Origin: DATAWK01 sp036267255
GTDB lineage: Bacteria; Acidobacteriota; Terriglobia; Terriglobales; Acidobacteriaceae
Direction of reading: 5' to 3'
NCBI GenBank assembly: GCA_036267255.1
Contig: DATAWK010000027.1
Span: 1 to 64,000 of the forward strand
DNA: 64,000 nt
Positions 49,400 to 59,407 of the stretch are shown piece after piece. The position numbers were made by a program, and so were the translations under genes. The notes under the pieces were generated by a model that was not told the origin of the DNA, ran no database searches, and was given only the letters and a program-made list of their open reading frames with translations. How positions within the stretch are numbered: the first letter of the stretch is position 1; each line of letters begins with the position of its first letter.

Positions 49400-50434
49400 G
49401 TGGACAGCAAAACAGCTGGGGATCAAGCAGTACAGGGCAGCGAGTCTCTCGGTTCTCCGGGCCTTGCAGCAACGCGATCATCAGGTGTGCGGGAATTTTT
49501 GAGTACGCGCGGCAACTCCGCGTTCTCTGATCGGTTTTTCAAGTTATTGATGCTGACTTGTGCCTTGTCAATTTTTCTTATTGTCCTGTTCATTCTGGCA
49601 GAACTTGTGTTGCAGTCGCGGATGACGATTGCCCGCTTTGGTTTGACATTTTTTTACCGTTCTGCCTGGAATCCTGTCAGCGGAGATTTCGGTGCGCGGC
49701 CGTTCATCTATGGGACCTTGGCTTCTTCTTTTATAGCGCTCTTTATTGCAGTTCCACTCTCCGTCAGCACAGCGGTCTTTATTACGGAGATGTGCCCTGG
49801 GCCTTTACGCCGCCCGCTTTCATTTCTTACGGAGCTGTTAGCTGCTATTCCCAGTGTGGTTTATGGTCTATGGGCCTTGGTGGTTCTGATACCGTTGTTG
49901 CGGTCAACCATCAATCCATTCCTGATGAAAACATTGGGTTGGACAGGTTTTTTCGCTGGCCCGGATTTTGGTGCCAGCATGTTTGCCGCAGGGATTGTAC
50001 TGGCCATTATGATTCTGCCGATCATCTCTTCCATCACGCGGGAGGTCATGAGCACGGTACCGCAGAGCCAGCGTGAAGCAGCGTTGGCGCTGGGCGCCAC
50101 GCGTTGGGAAATGATTCGAATCAGTGTGATTCCGAATGCACGCCTTGGAATTGTCGGTGGCATTATTCTTGGTCTGGGTCGCGCCCTAGGCGAGACGATA
50201 GCGGTGACGATGGTGATTGGGAACAGCCCGGATATTTCACGTTCCCTGCTGGCGCCCGGCTATACGATGGCCAGCGTGCTGGCGAACGAATTTACTGAGG
50301 CTACAACGGCCATATATCGGAGCGCGTTGATTGAGATAGGCTTGGCACTGTTTTTGGTGACGATCGTCGTGAATGCTCTGGCGCGGTTGTTGGTCTGGTC
50401 GGTAACGCGTGGGGCTCCGGCGAGGGTTGCATAG
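49400..50434 (+). CDS. pstC: Phosphate ABC transporter permease PstC
   Basis: Inner-membrane permease of the high-affinity phosphate importer, 344 residues from GTG 49400. Six membrane segments lie after an N-terminal hydrophilic stretch of about 40 residues. The binding-protein-dependent transport signature is EAALALGATRWEMIRISVIPNARLGIVGG, with RALGETIAVTMVIGN near the end. A longer reading from GTG 49301 covers probable promoter DNA. Followed by pstA, pstB and phoU. No pstS phosphate-binding protein gene precedes it. Confidence 0.9.
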   Translation: MDSKTAGDQAVQGSESLGSPGLAATRSSGVREFLSTRGNSAFSDRFFKLLMLTCALSIFLIVLFILAELVLQSRMTIARFGLTFFYRSAWNPVSGDFGARPFIYGTLASSFIALFIAVPLSVSTAVFITEMCPGPLRRPLSFLTELLAAIPSVVYGLWALVVLIPLLRSTINPFLMKTLGWTGFFAGPDFGASMFAAGIVLAIMILPIISSITREVMSTVPQSQREAALALGATRWEMIRISVIPNARLGIVGGIILGLGRALGETIAVTMVIGNSPDISRSLLAPGYTMASVLANEFTEATTAIYRSALIEIGLALFLVTIVVNALARLLVWSVTRGAPARVA

Positions 50435-50474
50435 GAGTCTCGCAACGTACCGGCTGGAATAAAGGGTATAGAGA

Positions 50475-51344
50475 ATGGCGCATAAAGCTCAAAATAGCGG
50501 ACAGGCCTGGCGAAGATGGAAGAACCATCTGGCAACAGGAACGGCCGTGACCAGCACACTGATCGTGGTCGCACCGTTGCTCGCCATTTTTGGGTACCTC
50601 ATCTACAAAGGCGCCAGCTCCTTGAATCTCGCTTTTTTTACACAGATTCCCAAGCCGGTCGGTGTACTCGGGGGTGGCATGTCAAATGCCATCGTTGGTT
50701 CAGGAGTGCTGCTGACAATTGCAAGTGTGATTGGAATTCCCATTGGCATTGCAGCCGGTGTTTATCTGGCGGAATATGGGCGTGGAACCAAGCTGTCGAA
50801 TCTGGTTCGATTCACCGCAGACGTACTGAACGGCGTGCCATCCATTGTGATGGGGATTGCCGTATACGCGCTGATAGTTGTTCCGCAGAAGCAGTTCTCG
50901 GCATTTGCGGGTGGCGTTGCCCTGGGCATCATGATGGTGCCAACCGTCACACGAACCACGGAAGAAATGCTCCTGCTTGTGCCCCATGCTGTCCGGGAAG
51001 CAGCCCTCGGTTTGGGTGTACCGAATTGGCGCTCTATGATCTCCATCACCCTGAAGACTGCGTCCGCAGGTATCATCACCGGTTGCATGCTGGCCTTCGC
51101 CCGCGTGGCGGGCGAAACGGCGCCCCTGCTATTTACCGCCTTCGGCAATAGCGACCGAAGCGTGGCCTTGAATCAGCCGATTGCCGCATTGCCATTGCAG
51201 ATTTATGTTTACGCTCTCTCTCCTTACAATGATTGGCACCGGCTGGCCTGGGCGGGTTCTCTGGTCTTAATCATTCTCATTGTTGTTTCTGTTTCGCTGG
51301 TTCGGTATGTAACTTCTCGTGGTGTGCTCAAGGGGGCAAGCTAG
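50475..51344 (+). CDS. pstA: Phosphate ABC transporter permease PstA
   Basis: Second permease of the phosphate importer, 289 residues with six membrane segments. The cytoplasmic loop reads VREAALGLGVPNWRSMISITL and the later RVAGETAPLLFTAFGN is typical of PstA. AAAGGG lies about 8 nt before the ATG. The TAG stop overlaps the GTG start of pstB (TAGTG), so the two are coupled. It forms the transmembrane pore with PstC. Confidence 0.93.
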   Translation: MAHKAQNSGQAWRRWKNHLATGTAVTSTLIVVAPLLAIFGYLIYKGASSLNLAFFTQIPKPVGVLGGGMSNAIVGSGVLLTIASVIGIPIGIAAGVYLAEYGRGTKLSNLVRFTADVLNGVPSIVMGIAVYALIVVPQKQFSAFAGGVALGIMMVPTVTRTTEEMLLLVPHAVREAALGLGVPNWRSMISITLKTASAGIITGCMLAFARVAGETAPLLFTAFGNSDRSVALNQPIAALPLQIYVYALSPYNDWHRLAWAGSLVLIILIVVSVSLVRYVTSRGVLKGAS

Positions 51345-52102
51345 TGGGTGTTGGCATCGAAGTCAAAAATCTGAATGCCTGGTATGGCAGCACGCACACG
51401 CTGCACGATATCAGTCTCAACATCCCGGCCAACCATGCCACGGCCCTCATTGGGCCTTCCGGGTGTGGTAAGTCCACCTTTGTACGCTGCCTGAACCGTA
51501 TGCATGAGACGAATCCGATTGCGCGCGTCACCGGAACGGTCAAAATCGGCGAGTTGGACATTTACAAAGATGTATCGCCCGTGGTCATCCGTAGACGCAT
51601 TGGCATGGTTTTTCAGCGCCCGAATCCCTTTCCTACGATGTCCATTTATGACAATGTGGCGAGTGGCCTGCGGTTGAATGGCTTCCGCAATCGCAAGGCG
51701 CTGGATGAGATTGTCGAGCGATCGCTGCTACGTGCAGCTTTATGGGACGAAGTAAAGGACGACCTGAAGCGTAAGTCCGGCGCAAGCCTTTCCGGAGGCC
51801 AGCAGCAGCGTCTTTGCATTGCGCGTACCCTGGCTGTTGATCCTGAAGTGCTGCTGATGGATGAGCCCGCATCGGCGCTCGATCCAATTTCCACCGCGAA
51901 GATTGAGGATCTTATCTTCCAGTTAAAGTCCGAGTACACCATCGTCATTGTTACGCACAATATGCAGCAGGCTGCACGCGTCGCAGAAAGGACGGGGTTC
52001 TTTCTCAATGGCCTTATGGTTGAGTTCGATGCCACCACCAAAATCTTTACCAACCCCAGTGACAAGCGCACGGAAGATTACATTACAGGCAGGTTTGGAT
52101 GA
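51344..52102 (+). CDS. pstB: Phosphate ABC transporter ATPase PstB
   Basis: ATPase of the phosphate importer, 252 residues. Walker A is GPSGCGKS (37-44), the signature LSGGQQQR, Walker B VLLMDEPASALDP and the H-loop VTHNMQQAAR. FQRPNPFPTMSIYDNV is the PstB-specific Q-loop region. The start is a GTG overlapping the pstA stop, with GGGGG about 8 nt upstream. The last 4 bp overlap phoU. Energises PstCA; also takes part in PhoU-dependent signalling of phosphate status. Confidence 0.95.
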   Translation: MGVGIEVKNLNAWYGSTHTLHDISLNIPANHATALIGPSGCGKSTFVRCLNRMHETNPIARVTGTVKIGELDIYKDVSPVVIRRRIGMVFQRPNPFPTMSIYDNVASGLRLNGFRNRKALDEIVERSLLRAALWDEVKDDLKRKSGASLSGGQQQRLCIARTLAVDPEVLLMDEPASALDPISTAKIEDLIFQLKSEYTIVIVTHNMQQAARVAERTGFFLNGLMVEFDATTKIFTNPSDKRTEDYITGRFG

Positions 52103-52767
52103 CGCGTATCCGATTCCACCAGAATCTCGATGACCTGAAGGAAAAGCTGCTGGTAATGGCTGGTATGGCAGAACAGGCCATTCAGCGATCTATTGAGGCA
52201 TATCGCGTCCGCGATGTTTCCATCTGCGATCTTGTCCAGCGCTCCGAACCTGCCATCAACCGCCAGGAACGCGAAATCGACCAGATGGCGCTCGATTTGT
52301 TGGCGATGGAACAGCCGATGGCCATCGATCTGCGATTCATTCTTGCCGTTATCAAAATCAATGCAGACGTCGAGCGTGTGGGAGACCAGGCCGTCAATAT
52401 TGCCGAACGCGTGCGCGACCTGCAATCCATGCCGCCCGTGGACCTGCCTGTAGATATTCCCAAGCTCGCCTCGATGGCTGCTTCGATGGTGCGGCGCGCC
52501 TTGCAGGCATTTATTGATGCAGATGCCAGTCTTGCGGAGACTGTGTTGAGCATGGACGATCAGGTCGACCAGATGAATACCGATACTCATCGCACGCTCA
52601 GTAAGCTCATCCATGATCAGCCGAGTCTGACTCAACAGGCCATGAATGTTTTGCTGATTGCACGCAATCTGGAGCGTGTCGGCGACCATGCGACTAACAT
52701 TGCAGAAGACGTCATCTTCTGGGTGAAGGGTGCTGATGTGCGCCATCACTTACGGGTGGGTAGTTAG
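52099..52767 (+). CDS. phoU: Phosphate-signalling protein PhoU
   Basis: Helical-bundle regulator of the Pst transporter and Pho regulon, 222 residues. Two PhoU repeats are visible, each with a metal-type motif: EREIDQMALDLLAMEQPMAIDLR with IKINADVERVGDQAVNIAE, and MDDQVDQMNTD with ARNLERVGDHATNIAED. The ATGA overlap with pstB couples them. It ends 12 nt before the convergent addA stop, with no terminator visible between them. No phoB/phoR pair is nearby. Confidence 0.94.
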   Translation: MTRIRFHQNLDDLKEKLLVMAGMAEQAIQRSIEAYRVRDVSICDLVQRSEPAINRQEREIDQMALDLLAMEQPMAIDLRFILAVIKINADVERVGDQAVNIAERVRDLQSMPPVDLPVDIPKLASMAASMVRRALQAFIDADASLAETVLSMDDQVDQMNTDTHRTLSKLIHDQPSLTQQAMNVLLIARNLERVGDHATNIAEDVIFWVKGADVRHHLRVGS

Positions 52768-52779
52768 TGCGGACCAACC

Positions 52780-55700
52780 CTAAACGCCTGTAGGCGCGTG
52801 CACTTCATCCATCCACCAGGTAATTTGCTGGAGCAATGGATAGTACAGGCCCAAATATATCTGCTGAAAGTTTGGATATGCTGCGCGAACAACTTCGGCA
52901 TACACCTGCATCTGGCCAATATAGAGTTGCTTTTGGCCTTCAAGAAAAGCCGCTAGATGTTCTGTCCCATGCGCGGCAGTCTTAAAATCCACAATCCATA
53001 AGGCTCCGCTATCGGTGGAGCATGGTTCTTTTCCAGCGAGAAACATGCGATCCAGCCGTACCGAACGAACCGCTTTCTGAATGAGGGCCGTCAACGGAAT
53101 CTCAAAGTCCGGCAACATGGAATCAGCGTTGGGGTGAGTTGCGAGTAACCATTGCGCCACAGGGTCGCGCGATACATCGATCAGGACACGTATGATGCGG
53201 TCCGCCGCTGTCCGGGCATCTTTTAGAGCGTATCCGCCCTGCAACATACGGAGCAACGCGGGCTCGTGCAGATGCTGTATCGCGCGTTCTACGGTATCCT
53301 TCGTGCCGTTTGTGCGCAAAATCTGCGCCAATGGCAGCATCAATGCGTGCACTGTGGTGCCGAACGTGCGTGCTTTCCAGGACCCTTCCGGTCGCAGGAA
53401 TGCCGACGCTTGACCCACAGTTGCCGCATCCACTTGTTTCATAGAGACCGCCAACACATCGGAGGCAGGTGGACTCGGAAGCCATCCGGAAGGCAAACGG
53501 CGAAAATTCGACAGCGGGATTGTCTTTGCAATCGGGGTATCTGCTCCTGCAGCAACACGGAGCGCTACGCCAGCTTGAGGCTGCGTCGCTGGCTGCGGCA
53601 TCGAAAGTATCCTGCCGGCAGGTGCAGGTATTTCCGTTACGATCACTGGCTGTTGTACGAAAATCCCTTCGGCAAATGGCCACGCAACGTGCAGCAGGGA
53701 TCGCTTGTCGGGGATTGCAAGTTCACCGTGCTCGTTTTTTGCAAGGCTGCCAAATAGATGCAACTCCTTGCGCGCGCGCGTAGAAGCCACGTAGAGCAGA
53801 CGTTTCGTTTCCGCTTCCGCTCTTTTTGCAATTCTTTTTTTAATCCAGCCGCCAATGGGTTCTTTCTCCTCCGATGCATGTTGGATTGGAGCTAGAAATA
53901 TTTGCGATTCCTGCGTGTGTCCCGGGGACATCCGCAACTCCTGTGTCCACACCAGTAGCTTGGAATCATCATTCCCCGGAGTATTGTGCAGTCCTGGAAG
54001 TAGCACGACATCCCACTCTAGCCCCTTCGCCTTGTGCATCGTCAGCACTTCAACGGAGGCACCCCCGCTCGGAAGCGCACGCGCAAACAGCTTTTTCATG
54101 CGCTCTTCCACGCGCGCCGCTGTTATGGTGCCCCCTTCATTTTCAAGATTGCCCAGCATCTCAAGAAATTGATCGACAGCGGGAACATCGTCCGGTTGGA
54201 TGCATGCAGGGCCGCCAAGTGCATGCCACGTGCGTTCCACAACGGTCGCAAGCTTCTCCGACGGCCCCAGCGAGCAGGCCTTTTCCATGGTTTCCCAAAC
54301 ACGCTCGGCACGAACGCGGCCATCTTCGGATAACAGTGCGAGGCGTGTACGCAGCAATTCAGAAACTGTCAACAGTTGAAATTGCGCATCATCGTTGCCG
54401 CACAATGTATTCAGGTCAGCCAGAGTCAGCCCACACCATGGAGCGCGCAGGACAGCCAGCCACGCGGTACGGTCGGCGGCGTGTAACAAGCACCGTGTGA
54501 TGGCCAGCAAATCCAGCAATGGCTGTCGATCCGTCAATGTATCCATCTCAATGGCACGATAGGGAATCCTGCGTTCCTGCAGCGCCTTGAAAATCCATCC
54601 CGCATTCTTTTTTTTGCTCACAAGGATCGCAATGCTCGTTGCGCTACCGTTTCTTTTGTCCGCTGCGCGATATTGCTCAATCACATCGCAAAGGGTGCGT
54701 GCCTCAATGACCGAAGGATTCTGAGCACTCGGCGCATTGTTCGCGGCATTTTCCGTGGACGTTCTGTGTTTTGTGTAAATCAGCGGATGCCAATGCACAC
54801 GCTCCACTTCTTCCTCTTTCATTGCAGCTACGGATGGTTCGAATCGAATGCCATCGTCGTTGTCTGTTCTTGAAAAAACCGCTGTAAAGTATTGGTTGGC
54901 CGTGTCTACCAGGCTTTGTTGCGATCGAAAATTGCTGGTCAAAAATATAGGCTGCAAAGGGATGCCCAGCATGCCTTCTCTTGCGCCGGCGAACAATGTA
55001 ACTTCCGCCTGTCGGAAGCGATAGATGGATTGCTTCGGATCGCCGACAAGAAAGACCGTCTGGCTATATCCATCCCAGCTCTGCACCAGCAGGCGCAGCA
55101 GGTGGAATTGCGTAACGGATGTGTCCTGCATTTCGTCCACCAGCAAATGCCGCATGCGTGTACCGAGAGACAATGCAAGGCAGTTGGTGTCGTCCATCAG
55201 TGCCTGAATTGCTGCCAGCAGCAATTCAGTAAAGTCTGTCTTTCCCGTACGAGCGAAAGCAATCTTCAACTGGGCCAGTGCATGCCGCAGCAGTAGGAAG
55301 CTGGCACGCAGCACCTTTCGCTGTTGCTCTGTGTAACGCCTTGGAGGAAGTTGCTGCAGATCGCGCAGAGCGTGAAGAAGGTACTCATTCCCAGAAAGAG
55401 ATTCCAGAAGCTTCTTCATTTCTGGTTTACGAGGACTTTTTGTATTGAATCCGAGCGCGATATCGACTCGCTTACGGAAAGCTCCATCGACAGTGAGCAA
55501 AAAATCAGCCACAGTCTTCCAATGCACTGCGTGTTCTGCGTCGAATGGCGGTATACGGGGCCACGAAAGACACGAAAGGTAAGGATTTTTCCTCTTCTCG
55601 ACTTCCAATTCGCCAGCTGCATATTGAATCAGCGAGAAGACTTGTGCTGCAGTCTCAGCCCCGAGCGCATCACGCAGCGCTTCGCTCGCCAAGGCGTGAA

Positions 55701-56433
55701 TTTGCTCTAATGGCTGTTCAAACGTTTCATACAAAATCTTGTCGAGGTCCTCATCTGAATTTTCGCCACCGATTGGAAGTACCGGCCCCCACTGGTCACG
55801 TGTGGCTAGAAGGTTTGCCAGCAACTGCGTGGCACGTTCAAAGCGGTTGTCGAGATGTAACAGCAGGGTTCGAATTGCATCGTTTAGTTTTCCGTCTGCT
55901 CCTCCCAGTTGCTTTAACACTGTGCTGGCGGCCGCCGAGTACAGTGCAGAGGCATCCTTCAATGGCTGCGTTCCTGCTCCCATGCGGGTGAGTATAGGTA
56001 GGCGTGTGACGATTTCATTGCAGAAAGAGTCAATGGTGCGAACATGCATTCGTTGCGGCTGGTGCAGCAAATTCCATCTTCTGTTGCGGCTGTTCTCCAG
56101 CGCAGTCATGGCAAGCTTTCGCGTGAACTGCTTGTGAGGAGTCAATGCATGCAGGTTATTCTTCTCCTCTGCATCGCGCAGCTCCTGCAGAATGCGATCT
56201 CGCATTTCCGATGCAGCCTTAAGCGTAAAAGTGATGGCAAGAATCTGTTCCGGCTCTTCCACCTGCGCCAGCAACTTCAAATAGCGTTGAATCAGTAGCT
56301 CAGTTTTTCCCGAGCCGGCAGACGCCTCCACAATAAAAGACTGCTCCGTGTCCAAGGCAGCCAGACGTTGTGGCGTATCCTCGGCTCTTCTCTCCGGCGC
56401 GGATTGTAAGGTTCGATCTTCCATGTCATGCAT
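52780..56433 (-). CDS. addA: AddA, helicase-nuclease subunit (UvrD/RecB-like)
   Basis: Double-strand-break repair helicase and nuclease, 1217 residues, the usual size for AddA. The helicase has Walker A ASAGSGKT (37-44), LLVDEMQDTSVTQFHLLR (motif II) and VEVLTMHKAKGLEWDVV. A C-terminal RecB-type nuclease follows, with VRLDRMF, IVDFKTA and QMQVYAE. Both activities appear intact. The partner AddB lies directly upstream and is transcribed in the same direction, the order addB-addA. The start is ATG at 56433; another ATG 9 nt later is possible. Confidence 0.92.
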   Translation of the reverse strand: MHDMEDRTLQSAPERRAEDTPQRLAALDTEQSFIVEASAGSGKTELLIQRYLKLLAQVEEPEQILAITFTLKAASEMRDRILQELRDAEEKNNLHALTPHKQFTRKLAMTALENSRNRRWNLLHQPQRMHVRTIDSFCNEIVTRLPILTRMGAGTQPLKDASALYSAAASTVLKQLGGADGKLNDAIRTLLLHLDNRFERATQLLANLLATRDQWGPVLPIGGENSDEDLDKILYETFEQPLEQIHALASEALRDALGAETAAQVFSLIQYAAGELEVEKRKNPYLSCLSWPRIPPFDAEHAVHWKTVADFLLTVDGAFRKRVDIALGFNTKSPRKPEMKKLLESLSGNEYLLHALRDLQQLPPRRYTEQQRKVLRASFLLLRHALAQLKIAFARTGKTDFTELLLAAIQALMDDTNCLALSLGTRMRHLLVDEMQDTSVTQFHLLRLLVQSWDGYSQTVFLVGDPKQSIYRFRQAEVTLFAGAREGMLGIPLQPIFLTSNFRSQQSLVDTANQYFTAVFSRTDNDDGIRFEPSVAAMKEEEVERVHWHPLIYTKHRTSTENAANNAPSAQNPSVIEARTLCDVIEQYRAADKRNGSATSIAILVSKKKNAGWIFKALQERRIPYRAIEMDTLTDRQPLLDLLAITRCLLHAADRTAWLAVLRAPWCGLTLADLNTLCGNDDAQFQLLTVSELLRTRLALLSEDGRVRAERVWETMEKACSLGPSEKLATVVERTWHALGGPACIQPDDVPAVDQFLEMLGNLENEGGTITAARVEERMKKLFARALPSGGASVEVLTMHKAKGLEWDVVLLPGLHNTPGNDDSKLLVWTQELRMSPGHTQESQIFLAPIQHASEEKEPIGGWIKKRIAKRAEAETKRLLYVASTRARKELHLFGSLAKNEHGELAIPDKRSLLHVAWPFAEGIFVQQPVIVTEIPAPAGRILSMPQPATQPQAGVALRVAAGADTPIAKTIPLSNFRRLPSGWLPSPPASDVLAVSMKQVDAATVGQASAFLRPEGSWKARTFGTTVHALMLPLAQILRTNGTKDTVERAIQHLHEPALLRMLQGGYALKDARTAADRIIRVLIDVSRDPVAQWLLATHPNADSMLPDFEIPLTALIQKAVRSVRLDRMFLAGKEPCSTDSGALWIVDFKTAAHGTEHLAAFLEGQKQLYIGQMQVYAEVVRAAYPNFQQIYLGLYYPLLQQITWWMDEVHAPTGV

Positions 56434-56482
56434 ACGCTATCGTCTGCCAGCGGATTCTTTATTAGCAGCACTATTGCTCGAT

Positions 56483-59404
56483 TTATGTTTCCTGGCCTGC
56501 AGTTGTTTCTTCCTCTATGGTTTCTTCATCATCTTCTTCCGGCGGGAGTTGTGCTTCCACAATGCGACATAGAGTTTTCTGAGTGCAATATTTACAGGTT
56601 GTTCCGGGAACTTTTGGATCGACGGATGCTTCGCCCGAGTGAAAATCCTCTGCTAGTAACCGTAAAGTGTGTTCCCAGGTATCAATCTGTGCCAGCATCT
56701 CTTCTTGCGTATTTAGGATGGGGGTGCGCTTCGAATTCTTTGGATCAACTATTGAGAATGTCTGCGGCAAGGAATGGACAATTTTGAACATCACCTGTTT
56801 CGCCTGAAGACTGGCAATCGCCGTTCCGCGCAGTGATTCATCGGGCGAGAGCCGATCACGCATCAGCACGGCATAGGCAGGAAGCTGCGGCTCATCCGGA
56901 CGGTCTCCATCGCAGGCAGATGGCTTTACGGAACCCATCTTGTAATCCATCAGCGCAAGGCCTCCGTCCACGTTGTCGATACGATCGATCCTGCTGTCGA
57001 ACAACAAGCCGCCAATCGAAGCATCGCGAATACTTTTCTCACATGCAGCGACGGAAAAATCAGGCCGCCGTTCCTCAATATCCAGCCATTCCAGTAAACG
57101 GTTGCAAAGTCGTTCTGCTTCCGTCGACAGCAATGCTTTTTCCAGAGAATCGTGAGCCGCGAATTTGCTGAGTGCCTGCTCTATACATGAATCGAGGATT
57201 CTCCGGCGTTGCTCGGTGGAAAGCGTGCGAAGAGTGGTTTGATTTTTGACCTGGCTCCAGAATTTCCCCAGCACCTCATGCAATGCGCTGCCTTGTGCGC
57301 TGGCTGCGAGCCCAACGGATGGATCCTCGATTGCAGCAGCTGCAAGACGCAACTCCGCAAACGCTTTAAATGGGCATGCCGCCTGTTGCTTCAAAAAGTT
57401 GACACCTTGCCGAACCTTTGCGTTATGGAAAGGAATGGATAGCTCACTCTCGACAAGAACAGTTTTTGCGGTTTCTTGAGAGTCAGTCCTGGCAATCAGT
57501 TCGGGCAGCCAAGCGTGCGCCTGGATCGCTATGTTGTCGGGGAACAAATCCTGCAGGATCGGTGAGATCCGTACAGCAATACTTGGTTTGCGCGTTGCAC
57601 TGGATTCTTCCGTATCATCTTCTAGCGCAAAGCTGAACACGACATGCCCACTGGCGGCAAGAATTCGCTCCGTGACATCGCGGGAGAATTCATAATCCGC
57701 TTGCATATCAGCATGAGGCATTTTGGCCTGCCGTTGTAAGGGCCACGGAATCCAAGGCTGCGCCTGGCCGCGCGCTGGCCACGCATTGGCCGATGCGTTT
57801 AGAAACCAGACAGCGTCGAACGTCAATCCAGCAGATTCCGAGATGCCCATAATCTGCACCGGTGCGTCCTGCGTTTCCTTGGCATAGATGGTCCGTGCAG
57901 TGGCATCCTTTAATATTTCCAGCATCTGCGGAAAGGAGACAGGCGCGGTGATGGCGTCCAACATGGAGAGCTCGTCAAGCAGGTATGTCCATCGCTCAAG
58001 CAATTGAAAATCTGCACTGTTTTTGGTTTGTAGAACGGTCCAGTCTGCAGCGTGCAACAATTGGTCAATGATTTCGCGCCACTCTGCACATGTGCGTCGC
58101 GTTTTCTCAGAAGATTTTCCAGCGAGAATGCCGGCATTTCTGGCCACGGCGGCAAGATTGTTCATGCTTTGTTGCAAAGGGCGGATGTCGGTAGCATGAT
58201 GCTCTCTTAATCGACGCAGCAGCCAGAAAAAATCAGGCTCTCCACCAAGAAGCTGCGGATTTTTTCTTAAGGAAACATCCAAACGCGCGCGTGCTTCCTG
58301 TGTTCCACCTCCGATGTATCCGGTAACAAGCAAAGATGACGCATCTTCGAAAGAGATTGGTTGCGTTAACCAGCGCAGTATCTGCTGTGCGGACTGAACC
58401 TGCAGTAACTGGCTGAGCGGTGTGCCCAAGGTGAACTCATAGGGGAGTCGCTGCGCATTTACGTGAATATCCAGTGTCGATGGAGCCAGAACTCTACGGA
58501 ATATCCGATCGATTGTGCCCCTTGACTCTGTTATTGAGGGTGTTAATACACCAACACGTGCACCGGGATTTTGCAGGAGTTGTCTGCGAATCCAATGGGC
58601 AACGGCATACAATTCCTCTTCGTTTGTGTCAGCTGCAATCACGACAGGAGCAGCCTTCACAGATTGCTCTGGAGTGAGCCGAACTGGAGAGATCGCACAT
58701 CCCATTTGCTGCAGTTTCTGCAGTAACCTCTGCTGGTCCGGCGTTATGCGGTCAAACCCCACAAGGAATATTTCGCTTGGCAAAGGCAGATCGATCTTTT
58801 CAAGATTTCCTTCCAGACTGCGCGCCAACGCAGAAGGATAAAGAAATCCCCGTCTTCTGCATTGCTCCTGAAACGTCTTCAACCAGCTCAAAAACGCTTG
58901 TGCGTCTCTGCCGGAGGCTGCGTGCTCCAGTTCCTTGTTCGATATGCAATACTCCTCAAGCAGTTGTTGAGAAGACTGTGCTAACTCAGCCATAGAGTCG
59001 GAGTGCCATATCTGGCTGCTTTCGGCGTCCTTCCCGGAACGAATAACTTCCTGCCACAATCGATGTTCCTGCGCAGAGGTCAAAAGTGCCTGCTTCGTTC
59101 CGCCAGACATTAATAGCGCATTCCACATCTCTTCCAACCATGCATCCCAGGTATGTATCTGCGGAGTTGGCCAAGCTGTCTTGTTCCTTTGCTGCTGCCA
59201 AAGACTGTGATGGATTCGCAATATGCGAGCAGCCCGCGGATTGCTGGTGACGACAAACAGTGATTGCGATGGATCGTCCAAGAGAGAAAATAGCGCTCCT
59301 TCGGTCATCGCACGTGTCGTCGGCAGATTGCCTGGCATGGAAACTTTATACGCGATACTGCCCACAGAAAACGAACTCTCTTCCTGCAGTCCTGTTAAAC
59401 TCAT
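56483..59404 (-). CDS. addB: AddB, helicase-like nuclease subunit with Fe-S cluster
   Basis: Partner of AddA in break processing, about 973 residues from ATG 59404. The N-terminal helicase-like region lacks a canonical Walker A (VVTSNPRAARILR), as in alphaproteobacterial AddB. The C-terminal nuclease has SRIDRIDNVDGGLALMDYKMG. The four Fe-S cysteines are present: one in AACPFKAFAEL and three in CKYCTQKTLC. The start is uncertain. ATG 59404 is only 3 bp from the divergent GTG at 59408, so ATG 59338 or 59308 may be used. The open frame continues upstream to 59785 but contains other genes' DNA. Stop lies 49 bp before addA. Confidence 0.88.
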   Translation of the reverse strand: MSLTGLQEESSFSVGSIAYKVSMPGNLPTTRAMTEGALFSLLDDPSQSLFVVTSNPRAARILRIHHSLWQQQRNKTAWPTPQIHTWDAWLEEMWNALLMSGGTKQALLTSAQEHRLWQEVIRSGKDAESSQIWHSDSMAELAQSSQQLLEEYCISNKELEHAASGRDAQAFLSWLKTFQEQCRRRGFLYPSALARSLEGNLEKIDLPLPSEIFLVGFDRITPDQQRLLQKLQQMGCAISPVRLTPEQSVKAAPVVIAADTNEEELYAVAHWIRRQLLQNPGARVGVLTPSITESRGTIDRIFRRVLAPSTLDIHVNAQRLPYEFTLGTPLSQLLQVQSAQQILRWLTQPISFEDASSLLVTGYIGGGTQEARARLDVSLRKNPQLLGGEPDFFWLLRRLREHHATDIRPLQQSMNNLAAVARNAGILAGKSSEKTRRTCAEWREIIDQLLHAADWTVLQTKNSADFQLLERWTYLLDELSMLDAITAPVSFPQMLEILKDATARTIYAKETQDAPVQIMGISESAGLTFDAVWFLNASANAWPARGQAQPWIPWPLQRQAKMPHADMQADYEFSRDVTERILAASGHVVFSFALEDDTEESSATRKPSIAVRISPILQDLFPDNIAIQAHAWLPELIARTDSQETAKTVLVESELSIPFHNAKVRQGVNFLKQQAACPFKAFAELRLAAAAIEDPSVGLAASAQGSALHEVLGKFWSQVKNQTTLRTLSTEQRRRILDSCIEQALSKFAAHDSLEKALLSTEAERLCNRLLEWLDIEERRPDFSVAACEKSIRDASIGGLLFDSRIDRIDNVDGGLALMDYKMGSVKPSACDGDRPDEPQLPAYAVLMRDRLSPDESLRGTAIASLQAKQVMFKIVHSLPQTFSIVDPKNSKRTPILNTQEEMLAQIDTWEHTLRLLAEDFHSGEASVDPKVPGTTCKYCTQKTLCRIVEAQLPPEEDDEETIEEETTAGQET

Positions 59405-59407
59405 AAC

